Shown here: positions 1-7,213 of the stretch, piece by piece
How the letters are laid out: each line of letters starts with the position of its first letter
Numbering within the stretch: the first letter of the stretch is position 1
From: Bacteroidales bacterium
Lineage (GTDB): Bacteria > Bacteroidota > Bacteroidia > Bacteroidales > UBA7960
Direction of reading: 5' to 3'
Assembly: GCA_003554665.1 (NCBI GenBank)
Contig: PWGY01000260.1
Location: 1-9,476, forward strand
DNA length: 9,476 nucleotides
The notes under the pieces: generated by a model
The model's input: only the letters and a program-made list of their open reading frames with translations
Databases searched by the model: none
Told to the model about the DNA's origin: nothing
Program-made: the position numbers and the translations under genes

Positions 1-5
1 TGTGT

Positions 6-13
6 TACTTTTG
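6..13 (+). promoter_or_regulatory. -7 promoter box (TAnnTTTG) of the tRNA-Pro gene
   Basis: The octamer TACTTTTG matches the Bacteroidota -7 consensus TAnnTTTG at every fixed position. It lies 11 nt before the first base of the tRNA, so transcription would begin a few bases before the mature 5' end. The matching -33 element would fall outside the window and cannot be checked. The role is inferred from motif and position. Confidence 0.6.
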
Positions 14-24
14 CAAAGCAAAAT

Positions 25-98
25 CGGGGTGTGGCGCAGTTGGCTAGCGCACTTGCATGGGGTGCAAGGGGTCGGAAGTTCGAGTCTTCTCACCCCGA
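25..98 (+). tRNA. tRNA-Pro, anticodon GGG
   Basis: The 74-nt cloverleaf folds completely. The 7-bp acceptor stem is CGGGGTG (25-31) with CACCCCG (91-97). The D stem is GCGC/GCGC (34-37, 47-50). The anticodon stem is CTTGC/GCAAG (52-56, 64-68), and the T stem GGAAG/CTTCT (74-78, 86-90) closes with one G-U pair around the loop TTCGAGT. The anticodon loop reads ATGGGGT, so the anticodon at 59-61 is GGG (proline codons CCC and CCU), followed by G37, which is the TrmD methylation site in proline tRNAs. The discriminator is A98. CCA is not encoded: the next bases are CAA, so CCA must be added enzymatically. The loop has A32 and U38, the same arrangement I recall for E. coli proL. Confidence 0.96.
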
Positions 99-106
99 CA
101 AAGCAG

Positions 107-147
107 AACCGCAATTACTTTTAATTAAGTAGTTGCGGTTTTTATTT
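107..147 (+). terminator. Rho-independent terminator of the tRNA-Pro gene
   Basis: Bases 107-120 pair with 127-140 in a 14-bp stem (13 Watson-Crick pairs and one G-U) around the loop TTAATT, followed by a T-rich run at 139-147. It begins 9 nt after the tRNA. On the minus strand the same stem is followed by a weaker T-rich stretch (CTGCTTTG), so it could also slow minus-strand readthrough from the gene at 208-1530. Confidence 0.8.
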
Positions 148-207
148 TGTGGATGCGATAAACAAACGGTATTTTTATTGAAGAGACCTGGGGAGCCGGG
201 GCTTTCT

Positions 208-1530
208 TCAGGAGGTGGTCTGAACTGATCCTGTTACTTTGGCTGCCATGATCTGCAGCAACAGTTCGTCGGTTTGACTCATCCCCCTGGCACCCACTTT
301 CCCGAGGTTCTGAATGGTTTTCTCTATGTCATCGTCAATGATACCGTCATTGGAAGAAATAACGATTCCGTCGATGGCCAGTAAGGCGGCTTGTATGGCG
401 GATGCCACCCCGGAACTGACCTTAAGGGTGCATCCTCCCTTTGCACCGTCGCAAATCATACCGGTTACACTGCCCACCATATTTTTGATGGTATAAATAG
501 TTTCTTTTTTCCCTCCGCCCAGCAGATAACTGATGCCACAACCGGCAGCGGCTGATGATACAACGCACCCGCATAATGCTGAGAGGCGTCCGAGGTACTT
601 TTTGATGTGGATGGCGATCAGGTGAGACAATACCAATGCCCGGATTTTACTTTCATGATCCGACTGAAGCTTTTCTGTGGCTGCCACAATGGGCAGGGTA
701 GCAGTGAGCCCCTGGTTCCCGCTTCCGGAGTTACTCATGACCGGCAGGGTACAGCCTGCCATGCGGGCATCGCAGGCAGCTGAAGTAAGCATCATGGCGT
801 TGTTGATGATGTCATCCGAAAGGATGCCCTGGTCGATTTGTTTCCTGATGGATTTACTGACCATCAGGCCATAATCGTTCTCCAGCCCTTCTTTTGCTAC
901 GCGGGTGTTCATTTCTGCAGACTCCAGGATGAATTCAATTCTTTCAACGGGAGCCTCCATGGCGAAATCAAATATGTCGCTGATTGTTAATTCAGGCGAG
1001 GGAGCTTTGGCCTTATCCGCACTCTTTTCTTCTGCCAAAGAGCACTCCACGATCTCATCATCAAGGGTAACCTTTGAGATATTTGAATGGCGGGTGGTGA
1101 TGATTGCTTTGGCCTGGCTGCCTTGCTGACTGTAGCAGGAGGCTTCTATATATAATTTATGATCATTGTTGCATACATCAATGGAAATTTTTCCCTGTGT
1201 TAAAAATTCATTTGCTTCGGATATGGCTTCAGGAGACACCCCCTTGAGCAGTTCCAGACAGTCTGCAGACCGGCCATAAACTGCACCAAGTGCAGCAGCA
1301 ATTGGAAGGCCTGTCAGGCCTGTTCCGGGTACACCGACTCCCATCCCGTTTTTCAGAATATTAGGGCTTACCAATACTTCTGCCTTTGCCGGCTTTTCTC
1401 CAAGTATTTCCCGGGCTTTTGCCACTGCAAGGGCAACGGCAATGGGTTCGGTACATCCCAGGGCAGGAACCACCTCGGATTTAAGCAATTGAATGATTTC
1501 CCCACTCCGGGTTTCTGATGTTTTTGTCAT
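208..1530 (-). CDS. UPF0597 family protein, probable L-cysteine desulfidase (CyuA/YhaM-like; often annotated L-serine ammonia-lyase alpha, Fe-S type)
   Basis: This 440-aa cytoplasmic protein has the normal length and motif order of the UPF0597/YhaM family. Characterised members (E. coli CyuA, the Methanocaldococcus enzyme) break L-cysteine into pyruvate, ammonia and sulfide using an oxygen-sensitive [4Fe-4S] cluster. The N-terminal signature GCTEP is at residues 25-29 (Cys26). A glycine-rich segment around 62-75 is followed by SNSGSGNQG at 266-274, Cys-rich LCGC at 319-322, and DGAKGGCTLK at 361-370, which resembles the C-terminal motif of Fe-S serine dehydratases. Cys26, Cys320/322, Cys360 and Cys367 are the likely cluster ligands; the exact set is inferred. 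There is no signal peptide. The start at 1530 puts the GCTEP motif at its usual distance from the N terminus and follows a perfect -7 box by 14 nt. Cysteine versus serine as the true substrate is not settled by sequence. It is co-oriented with the transporter at 1634-3220 but separated by a terminator. Confidence 0.9.
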   Translation of the reverse strand: MTKTSETRSGEIIQLLKSEVVPALGCTEPIAVALAVAKAREILGEKPAKAEVLVSPNILKNGMGVGVPGTGLTGLPIAAALGAVYGRSADCLELLKGVSPEAISEANEFLTQGKISIDVCNNDHKLYIEASCYSQQGSQAKAIITTRHSNISKVTLDDEIVECSLAEEKSADKAKAPSPELTISDIFDFAMEAPVERIEFILESAEMNTRVAKEGLENDYGLMVSKSIRKQIDQGILSDDIINNAMMLTSAACDARMAGCTLPVMSNSGSGNQGLTATLPIVAATEKLQSDHESKIRALVLSHLIAIHIKKYLGRLSALCGCVVSSAAAGCGISYLLGGGKKETIYTIKNMVGSVTGMICDGAKGGCTLKVSSGVASAIQAALLAIDGIVISSNDGIIDDDIEKTIQNLGKVGARGMSQTDELLLQIMAAKVTGSVQTTS

Positions 1531-1544
1531 CCTTTAAGTTTTTG

Positions 1545-1577
1545 CAAAAATACACAATAAAAAACACAACCAGGCAA
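1545..1577 (-). promoter_or_regulatory. Promoter of the desulfidase-family gene
   Basis: Read on the minus strand, TATTTTTG (1552 down to 1545) matches TAnnTTTG exactly. A TTG at 1577-1575 lies 22 nt upstream of it, within the 17-23 nt spacing reported for Bacteroidota/Flavobacterium promoters. The start codon at 1530 is 14 nt beyond the -7 box, giving a very short leader. The TTG lies inside the terminator hairpin of the upstream gene. Confidence 0.55.
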
Positions 1578-1611
1578 TCCCGCAGAAGTGATGAGTTGCC
1601 GGATGGCCTGG
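1557..1611 (-). terminator. Rho-independent terminator of the MFS transporter gene
   Basis: On the minus strand CCAGGCCATCC (1611-1601) can pair with GGATTGCCTGG (1580-1570): 11 positions with one mismatch, around a 20-nt loop. The stem is followed directly by TTGTGTTTTTT. It starts 22 nt after the stop codon at 1634. A competing stem, GGCAA (1573-1577) with TTGCC (1596-1600), also exists. No T-run follows on the plus strand, so the signal is directional. Confidence 0.65.
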
Positions 1612-1633
1612 CATCGTCACGGGTTATCAGCGC

Positions 1634-3220
1634 CTATTCTGTTTGCTCTTCTTCGGCAAGAACAGGGTTTTCGGTAAAAACATCTTTGGGTTCTCTTACA
1701 AAGAACCAAAGCAAGGCGGAAATTCCAACGGTAAGTGCACTCACAATAAAAATAACCCCTTTGTTTTCTGCCTCCTGGACGAGTTCTCCAACCCCAAAAC
1801 TTGAGACAAACTGGGGCAGTACAACCGAAAGGTTAAACAACCCCATGTATAAACCCATCCGTGACTGCGAAATTTTCTGTGACATGATGGCAAAGGGAAG
1901 ACTGATGGTGGCTGCCCAGCCGATACCCACAATTGCCATCAGCATATAGATGACTGCAGGGGCATATCCGAACTGAAGAATGCTTAAATAGCCAAATGCC
2001 ATGATGGTGATGCTTACGGCATGTGTTCTGACTCTTCCGAAACGGGCAGCCAGGGGCTCCAGGATCAGGACAGGGATAATGGCAGCCACAAGATTGAGAG
2101 AGAAAAAACTCCAGTTGACAATTCGTCCGATGGTGTCATCAATTTCCTGGAGTCTTGCCGATTCCAGGGCACCGTTTTCAAGAAGGAGCTCCGGGTCGAT
2201 GTCCACATCTGCAAGTTCAGGCACGCGAAATCGTACAAAAGCAAACAGGTAAATGAACATGGTCTGGACGCCGATCCAGGTAAATGAATGTGCCGCAAGT
2301 ACTTTTCTGAAGCCAATCAGCCCGTCTTTTTCCCTGGAAATTCCGTGTTCCTTTTTTGTCATGGTGATTAATACCACCACAATGGTCAGGAGTGAACAAA
2401 AAATTTCAAGTCCGTAATATGGAATATCCGGGAAAAGCCCAAGTCTTCTGAAAATACCATAGAAGGCGTATAACAGAAATCCCCAGAGCGGGAGGATGGT
2501 CTTCATGATCTCATAAAGAGAGGCCTCGTTTACGTTGTTCTTATTATTATCGGCTTCCGCCTTACTGGCAGCTGCTGCTTCATCATCGTCTTTGCCGTAT
2601 TGTCCCAGAAACCTTGGTTCCTTTATGAAAAACGGCGGAATAACAGAAAACAGGAATACCAGCACCACACCAAAATAGATCAGAACATAGTTGCCCCAGA
2701 TGGCTCCGATCAGGTAGGCAAGTACTCCGAAAGTTCCTGAAACAGTCTGCATCCAGGTATAACCTTTTGTTCTGGGGCGTCCTTCCGGGGTCACGTCGGC
2801 AATTATTGCCCTTGTGGGGTTGAAGCTGATGTTGATGGCCAGGTCAATGCTCAGGGACACAACGATCGCGATTCCAAGAACACCATCCAGCCCCATTCCT
2901 GCCTGAATAATCCCGATATTTGGCAGGGCAAGCAAACCCAGTGCTGCAAGAACCCCGCCCACCAGGATAAAAGCCCGGCGGCGGCCGTTCATTATCCATA
3001 CGTTGTCGCTGATAATACCAACAACCACCTGACCAATGATACCGGCCAGAGGGCCAGTGGCCCACACAAGTCCGATATCGCTGATTTCCAGGCCATATTT
3101 TGTGCTCAACAACCAGCTAAGGGCCGCGATCTGTACAGCCAGACCGAATCCCATCGCTGTGGCCGGAAGACTCAGCAAGGCGTAGAAAGTATTGGTAAGT
3201 TTCTTTTGAAAAGGAAGCAT
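1634..3220 (-). CDS. MFS transporter, SLC45/GPH (sugar:cation symporter) type
   Basis: This 528-aa inner-membrane protein has about twelve hydrophobic segments in two halves. The loop between TM2 and TM3 carries an MFS motif-A equivalent, SDNVWIMNGRRRAFI at 71-85; the GRRR(P/A)FI form is typical of the SLC45/plant sucrose-transporter and GPH branch. A second family-like stretch, FNPTRAIIAD, is at 133-142. A charged, Ala- and Asn-rich cytoplasmic loop (about 200-235) divides the halves, and an acidic loop (about 333-365) follows the seventh segment. The likely substrate is a disaccharide or other small carbohydrate moved with protons or Na+, but no glycosidase, phosphorylase or regulator lies beside it, so the substrate is unknown. 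The start at 3220 is preceded by an A-rich leader (AAAAAAAAAGAT) instead of an SD, as is common in Bacteroidota. The stop is TAG. Confidence 0.88.
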   Translation of the reverse strand: MLPFQKKLTNTFYALLSLPATAMGFGLAVQIAALSWLLSTKYGLEISDIGLVWATGPLAGIIGQVVVGIISDNVWIMNGRRRAFILVGGVLAALGLLALPNIGIIQAGMGLDGVLGIAIVVSLSIDLAINISFNPTRAIIADVTPEGRPRTKGYTWMQTVSGTFGVLAYLIGAIWGNYVLIYFGVVLVFLFSVIPPFFIKEPRFLGQYGKDDDEAAAASKAEADNNKNNVNEASLYEIMKTILPLWGFLLYAFYGIFRRLGLFPDIPYYGLEIFCSLLTIVVVLITMTKKEHGISREKDGLIGFRKVLAAHSFTWIGVQTMFIYLFAFVRFRVPELADVDIDPELLLENGALESARLQEIDDTIGRIVNWSFFSLNLVAAIIPVLILEPLAARFGRVRTHAVSITIMAFGYLSILQFGYAPAVIYMLMAIVGIGWAATISLPFAIMSQKISQSRMGLYMGLFNLSVVLPQFVSSFGVGELVQEAENKGVIFIVSALTVGISALLWFFVREPKDVFTENPVLAEEEQTE

Positions 3221-3239
3221 ATCTTTTTTTTTAGGGAGA

Positions 3240-3247
3240 TAAAAATA
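3240..3247 (-). promoter_or_regulatory. Possible -7 box of the MFS transporter gene
   Basis: On the minus strand TATTTTTA departs from TAnnTTTG only at the last base and lies about 20 nt before the start codon. I see no good TTG element at the right spacing, so this is a weak call. Confidence 0.25.
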
Positions 3248-3320
3248 CGAATTTAAATAAGTTAATGGAGTATCTTTTCTCAGTCCCCGGCTTTTTACCT
3301 GAATCTTGCCGGAAAAGCAT

Positions 3321-3328
3321 TATTTTTG
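3321..3328 (+). promoter_or_regulatory. -7 promoter box of the TatA-family gene
   Basis: TATTTTTG is an exact TAnnTTTG match, 20 nt before the ATG at 3349, within the divergent intergenic region. The -33 region shows only a TTA at 3295-3297 (23-nt spacing), so the upstream element is weak or absent. Confidence 0.5.
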
Positions 3329-3348
3329 TCATTGTAAGATGAGTGGTA

Positions 3349-3822
3349 ATGGTACATCCTGATATTTTACTTTTTGGGATCAGCGGCGGGGAGATCCTGA
3401 TCCTGCTATTGATTGTCCTGTTGCTGTTCGGTCCGGGTAAAATTCCGGAAATGGCCAGAATGATAGGACGCGGGATGCGTGAAGTAAAGAAAGTCCAAAG
3501 GGAGATCAATACGGAAATTCACAGGTACTCTTCGGATATTGAAAAGGAAGCCCGGGAAATGCGTTCCAATCTGGAGAACCGGCCGGACTCTGTAAAAAAA
3601 CCAGGAGAAGCTGACTCCAAAAAGGATTATAAAGGGAGTCAGCCTGACACCGGCAATGAACTGGCAACAAAGGATAAACCCAAAGACGAAGGTCGCTCAG
3701 ATGAGTCAAACGGCAATGAACAGGAAGTTTCCAAATCCGGTACCTCTGCAGGCCAGGAAGAGGATGACCTTCCTTATCCTTACGGAAAAAATAAAGATGA
3801 CAGCGGCTCAAAACACCCCTGA
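3349..3822 (+). CDS. tatA: Twin-arginine translocase TatA/TatB family subunit with long hydrophilic tail
   Basis: This 157-aa protein of the Tat system exports folded proteins across the inner membrane. The family signature is clear: a short periplasmic N terminus, one membrane helix at about 13-28, the hinge FGPGKIPE at 27-34, then a basic amphipathic helix from about 33 to 76. Beyond that the protein is Lys-, Glu-, Asp-, Asn- and Ser-rich to the end and looks disordered. TatA proteins are usually 60-90 aa and TatB proteins 140-170 aa. The length and the Glu at position 15 at the head of the helix fit TatB as well as TatA, so which paralogue it is remains uncertain. I chose ATG 3349 (MVHPDIL) over an in-frame GTG at 3343 because ATG is the stronger codon and the extra residues add nothing. 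No tatC lies within the window. It is divergent from the transporter gene and followed 69 bp later by the OmpA-family gene. Confidence 0.9.
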   Translation: MVHPDILLFGISGGEILILLLIVLLLFGPGKIPEMARMIGRGMREVKKVQREINTEIHRYSSDIEKEAREMRSNLENRPDSVKKPGEADSKKDYKGSQPDTGNELATKDKPKDEGRSDESNGNEQEVSKSGTSAGQEEDDLPYPYGKNKDDSGSKHP

Positions 3823-3891
3823 ATCATCACAATTAATTAACTGATACGCCGTTTCAATATCAGAAATTTTCAACTTGATTGATTAATATAA

Positions 3892-5988
3892 ATGGTTCTC
3901 CAGAATATGTTTTCGCTTTCCAGGCTGACTCTGATGTTGGTTTTACTGATTGCTGCAGGCGGCATGAATGATTTGTCTGCTCAGGACAGGCGGGTGGAAA
4001 GAGCCGAAAAAGCTTTTGAACTTCGTCAGTACCATGAGGCGATTGATCTTTACAGAAGAGCGTATGACCGTGTCAGGCGCAATGACCGCGAAGAGGCTAC
4101 CCGGCTTATGTATAAGGTTGCCCTTTGTTACCGGTATACCAATCAGCACCGTATGGCTGAGGCATGGTTTAACAGGGCGGTCAGGGCAGGATATGAGGAC
4201 CCGGAGGCATTGCTTTTCCTTGCGGATGCCATGATGATGAATGAGAAGTATGAAGAGGCAATGGAGCATTACCGGGAGTTCACAGAACTGGAGCCGGATG
4301 ACTGGCGCGGACCGCGCGGAATTGCTTCTGCTGAACTGGCTGTGGAACTTAAGGATAAACCGAGCCAGTACGAAGTGAATGATGTCAGGGTGCTTAATTC
4401 ACGTCAGGATGATTATACAGCTGCCTTCGGTGACCACAGGGGAAGTACCCTGATTTTCGCCTCCTCCAGAGACAATGCCCTTGGTGATCATGAAGATCCG
4501 TGGACGGGTAATCAGCCTACCTCATTTTTTGTTTCACAGCAAGACAGGGCAGGGGACTGGAACCGGCCGGCATTGCTGGATGAAGGCCCAATCAACACCG
4601 AATTCAATGAGGGGGCTCCTTCAGTCACCCTGGATGCAACGGAAATGTTTTTTACAAGATGTACCAGAAGCGACGGAGCAGATGTGGGGTGCCGGATCTA
4701 CCGGGCCAGCAGGGATGGTTCCGGATGGGGTTCCCCCCGGGAAGTCAATCTGACCAATGATAGTCTGGTTACAGTGGGCCACCCCGCAATCAGCCCGGAT
4801 GGTCTCGAATTGTATTTTTCTGCTGACCTTCCCGGAAGTATCGGTGACAGGGATATATGGGTTGCCAGTCGCAACCGGCAGGGCGATGATTTCGGTTCGC
4901 CAAGAAACCTCGGCGAGCCTGTTAATACCCGCGGCAATGAAATGTTTCCTTATGTCAGAGACGATGGAACATTGTTTTTTGCTTCGGATGGTCATCCCGG
5001 AATGGGCGGACTCGATATTTTCAAAACAACATATTCTCCCGACGGATGGAGCGAGCCGGAGAATTTGGGGAAACCTGTGAATAGCTCTGCAGATGATTTT
5101 GGGATTATTTTCAAACCCGGCGAAGAAGAGGGTTTTTTTTCGTCAAACCGTGGTCGCACCGGGGCTTTCGATATTTATTATTTCATTGTACCTCCCCTGG
5201 AACTTTATATTACCGGGGTGGTTAAGGATGACAGCACCCAGACTTATGTTCCCGATGCAGAAGTCCAGCTTATTGGTTCAGACGGGTCATTGCGCAGTGT
5301 GCACTCAGACAATGAAGGCAGGTACGTTTTTGACCCTTCCATGGTACGGGAAGATACCCGATACGAAATCGTGGTGAATAAAACCGGGTATTTTGCCGGC
5401 AGGGGCGAACAATCTACGCTGGATGTGGAGGAGAATCGCGAGTTTATTGTGGATATTGGCCTTGCTCCCATCCCGGAAACTGCCATTGAATTGCCAGAAA
5501 TCCTTTATGAATTTGATAGTTGGGAGTTACAGGAACAGTTTAAAGATTCATTGAACGGACTGGTGCGCACGATGAATGACAACCCGAATTTTGTCATTGA
5601 ACTTGCCTCTCATACCGATAGCCGTGGATCCCATGAATACAATGATACCCTGTCTTACAGAAGGGCACAGGCTGTTGTAGACTACCTCGTAGACCAGGGG
5701 ATTGATCCTGAAAGGCTGGAGGCAGTCGGCTATGGAATGCGGGAACCCAGAGTGCTGGAGCGTGATGTGGAGCGTGAAGGATATCTGTTCGAGGCAGGCA
5801 CGGAGCTTAACGCGGATTATATTGAAGAACTTCCTTCTGAGGAAATACAGGATGCGGCGCATCAGATGAACAGACGTACAGAATTCAGGGTGCTGCGCGA
5901 AGACTACGAGCCACCGGAGGAAGAAGATCCGGATCAGGAGGCTCCGGAAGAGAACGGGGAAAATGACGGACGATCGCAAGACAGGTAG
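3892..5988 (+). CDS. OmpA-family protein with TPR, PD40 beta-propeller, carboxypeptidase-regulatory and OmpA_C domains (PorE-like)
   Basis: This 698-aa exported protein has a signal peptide (hydrophobic core about 11-24, probable cleavage after LSA near residue 30). TPR-like helices run from about 35 to 150. A PD40/WD40-like propeller (about 165-432) has repeated units such as SPDGLELYFSA and DDGTLFFASDGHPGMGG, each ending in a D-I-[WFY] strand. A carboxypeptidase-regulatory-like domain follows (about 438-523, TGVVKD...EGRYVF). The OmpA peptidoglycan-binding domain (about 537-670) contains HTDSRGS, with Asp576 and Arg591 at the positions that bind diaminopimelate in OmpA, and closes with NRRTEFRVL. 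An acidic tail ends the protein. This order matches PorE (PG1058) of the Porphyromonas type IX secretion system, which links the machine to peptidoglycan. That role is an inference: many Bacteroidota carry paralogues, no por/spr genes lie nearby, and the lipobox cysteine of PorE is absent. An alternative start is ATG 3907. The stop is TAG. Confidence 0.88.
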   Translation: MVLQNMFSLSRLTLMLVLLIAAGGMNDLSAQDRRVERAEKAFELRQYHEAIDLYRRAYDRVRRNDREEATRLMYKVALCYRYTNQHRMAEAWFNRAVRAGYEDPEALLFLADAMMMNEKYEEAMEHYREFTELEPDDWRGPRGIASAELAVELKDKPSQYEVNDVRVLNSRQDDYTAAFGDHRGSTLIFASSRDNALGDHEDPWTGNQPTSFFVSQQDRAGDWNRPALLDEGPINTEFNEGAPSVTLDATEMFFTRCTRSDGADVGCRIYRASRDGSGWGSPREVNLTNDSLVTVGHPAISPDGLELYFSADLPGSIGDRDIWVASRNRQGDDFGSPRNLGEPVNTRGNEMFPYVRDDGTLFFASDGHPGMGGLDIFKTTYSPDGWSEPENLGKPVNSSADDFGIIFKPGEEEGFFSSNRGRTGAFDIYYFIVPPLELYITGVVKDDSTQTYVPDAEVQLIGSDGSLRSVHSDNEGRYVFDPSMVREDTRYEIVVNKTGYFAGRGEQSTLDVEENREFIVDIGLAPIPETAIELPEILYEFDSWELQEQFKDSLNGLVRTMNDNPNFVIELASHTDSRGSHEYNDTLSYRRAQAVVDYLVDQGIDPERLEAVGYGMREPRVLERDVEREGYLFEAGTELNADYIEELPSEEIQDAAHQMNRRTEFRVLREDYEPPEEEDPDQEAPEENGENDGRSQDR

Positions 5989-6029
5989 TATTGGCTGCGG
6001 TCTGTTGGTGAATATAACTTGATTTTCAG

Positions 6030-7190
6030 ATGAAGTATAACAAACGAGGAGTGTCTTCGTCCAAGGAAGAGGTGCACAGGGCCATTCAGAATCTTGATAA
6101 AGGGCTTTTTTCCAATGCTTTTTGCAAAGTAGTTCCCGACTTTCTTGGGGGCGATCCGCAATGGTGCAATGTGATGCATGCTGACGGAGCGGGAACCAAA
6201 AGTTCGCTGGCCTATATGTACTGGAAAGAAACCGGCGATCTGTCAGTATGGAAAGGCATTGCCCAGGATGCCGTTGTCATGAACCTGGATGATATGCTGT
6301 GCGCCGGTATTACTGGTAATATGCTGGTTTCTTCCACCATCGGAAGAAACAAAAAGAGAATACCGGGAGAGGTTATTTCAGCCATTATCCAGGGCACCGC
6401 TGCTTTTCTGGACCAAATGAATGAACTGGGTGTGGAAATGATCCTTACAGGAGGGGAAACGGCAGATGTGGGTGATCTTGTACAAACTGTGATTGTTGAC
6501 TCCACGGTGACAGCAAGGGCTCCCCGTAATGAAATCATTGCCAACGAAAAAATTGCTCCGGGAGACGTAATCGTTGGTCTGGCATCCGATGGGCAGACTT
6601 CCTATGAGGATGATTATAACAGCGGGATAGGAAGCAACGGGCTGACTTCCGCACGTCATGATGTATTTCACCATTTGTATGCAGAGAGGTTTCCGGAAAG
6701 TTTTGACAATAGCCTGGATGATGAGGTGGTGTATACTGGTAAAGCCTTGCTTACCGATCCCATGGAGGAAGCTCCCCTTGATACCGGCCGAATGGTATTA
6801 AGCCCCACCAGAACTTATGCCCCGGTGGTTAAACAGGTTTTTGAGCAAATGAAATCTCACATCCACGGAATGATTCATTGCAGCGGAGGTGGCCAGACAA
6901 AAGTTCTCCACTTTCTTGATAACCAGCATGTGGTAAAAGACCGTCTGTTTGAGCCACCCCCACTGTTCCGTTATATCGGCAAAGTCTCCGGCACTGCCCC
7001 GAAAGAGATGTATCAGGTGTTCAATATGGGGCATCGTCTTGAGTTTTATGTGAAGAAGGAGGTTGCCCCTGATATCATCTCCATTTGTGACGCTTTTAAG
7101 TTGAGAGCAAAAATTGTAGGAGAGGTAATGGACGCAAAATCAAAGCAGCTCACCATCAGGGATGCCGGGGGGGAATATGTATATGCATGA
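6030..7190 (+). CDS. purM: Phosphoribosylformylglycinamidine cyclo-ligase (AIR synthase)
   Basis: This 386-aa cytoplasmic enzyme converts FGAM plus ATP to 5-aminoimidazole ribonucleotide, the fifth step of de novo purine synthesis. The PurM/PurL-fold motifs appear in order: RGVSSSKEEV near the N terminus, DGAGTK (52-57, equivalent to the usual DGVGTK), the acidic MNLDDML (84-90), GGETAD (141-146), SNGLTSARH (202-210), CSGGGQTK (284-291) and FNMGHRLE (331-338). It is about 40 residues longer than E. coli PurM (345 aa), which fits the Bacteroidota form. The 41-bp gap after the OmpA-family gene contains no clear promoter or terminator, so co-transcription from upstream is possible. The start codon has no SD but gives the expected family N terminus. 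The stop is TGA. Confidence 0.95.
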   Translation: MKYNKRGVSSSKEEVHRAIQNLDKGLFSNAFCKVVPDFLGGDPQWCNVMHADGAGTKSSLAYMYWKETGDLSVWKGIAQDAVVMNLDDMLCAGITGNMLVSSTIGRNKKRIPGEVISAIIQGTAAFLDQMNELGVEMILTGGETADVGDLVQTVIVDSTVTARAPRNEIIANEKIAPGDVIVGLASDGQTSYEDDYNSGIGSNGLTSARHDVFHHLYAERFPESFDNSLDDEVVYTGKALLTDPMEEAPLDTGRMVLSPTRTYAPVVKQVFEQMKSHIHGMIHCSGGGQTKVLHFLDNQHVVKDRLFEPPPLFRYIGKVSGTAPKEMYQVFNMGHRLEFYVKKEVAPDIISICDAFKLRAKIVGEVMDAKSKQLTIRDAGGEYVYA

Positions 7191-7213
7191 TTTTAATTGG
7201 CCTTGAATTTTTG

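Noticed and set aside
181..210. GAAGA/TCTTC inverted repeat after the desulfidase stop codon, as a terminator
   Set aside because: The stem is only 5 bp with a long loop, and the sequence that follows on the minus strand is A-rich rather than T-rich.
1518..1949. 143-codon plus-strand open frame opposite the transporter gene
   Set aside because: It is antisense to the C-terminal part of a strong MFS gene and has no recognisable domain; it is a shadow of that gene's codon pattern.
3343..3345. GTG as an alternative start of the tat gene
   Set aside because: It is in frame but only two codons upstream of ATG 3349, which is the better start; it cannot be fully excluded.
3339..3362. ATG at 3339 upstream of the tat gene
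   Set aside because: It encodes only seven residues before a TGA and is out of frame with the Tat protein; I see no sign of a leader peptide with regulatory codons.
4621..4995. 124-codon minus-strand open frame
   Set aside because: It is antisense to the PD40 propeller repeats; its length comes from the repeat composition of the real gene.
5757..5885. Apparent insertion in the OmpA_C domain between the PRV and NRRTEF motifs
   Set aside because: The same extended segment (F-x-x-G-x-x-L, then a helix rich in Glu and Gln before NRRTEF) is common in Bacteroidota OmpA-family proteins as I know them, so it is not unusual.
5548..5979. 143-codon minus-strand open frame
   Set aside because: It is antisense to the OmpA_C domain of the PorE-like gene, which has clear motifs; the translation looks like no known family.
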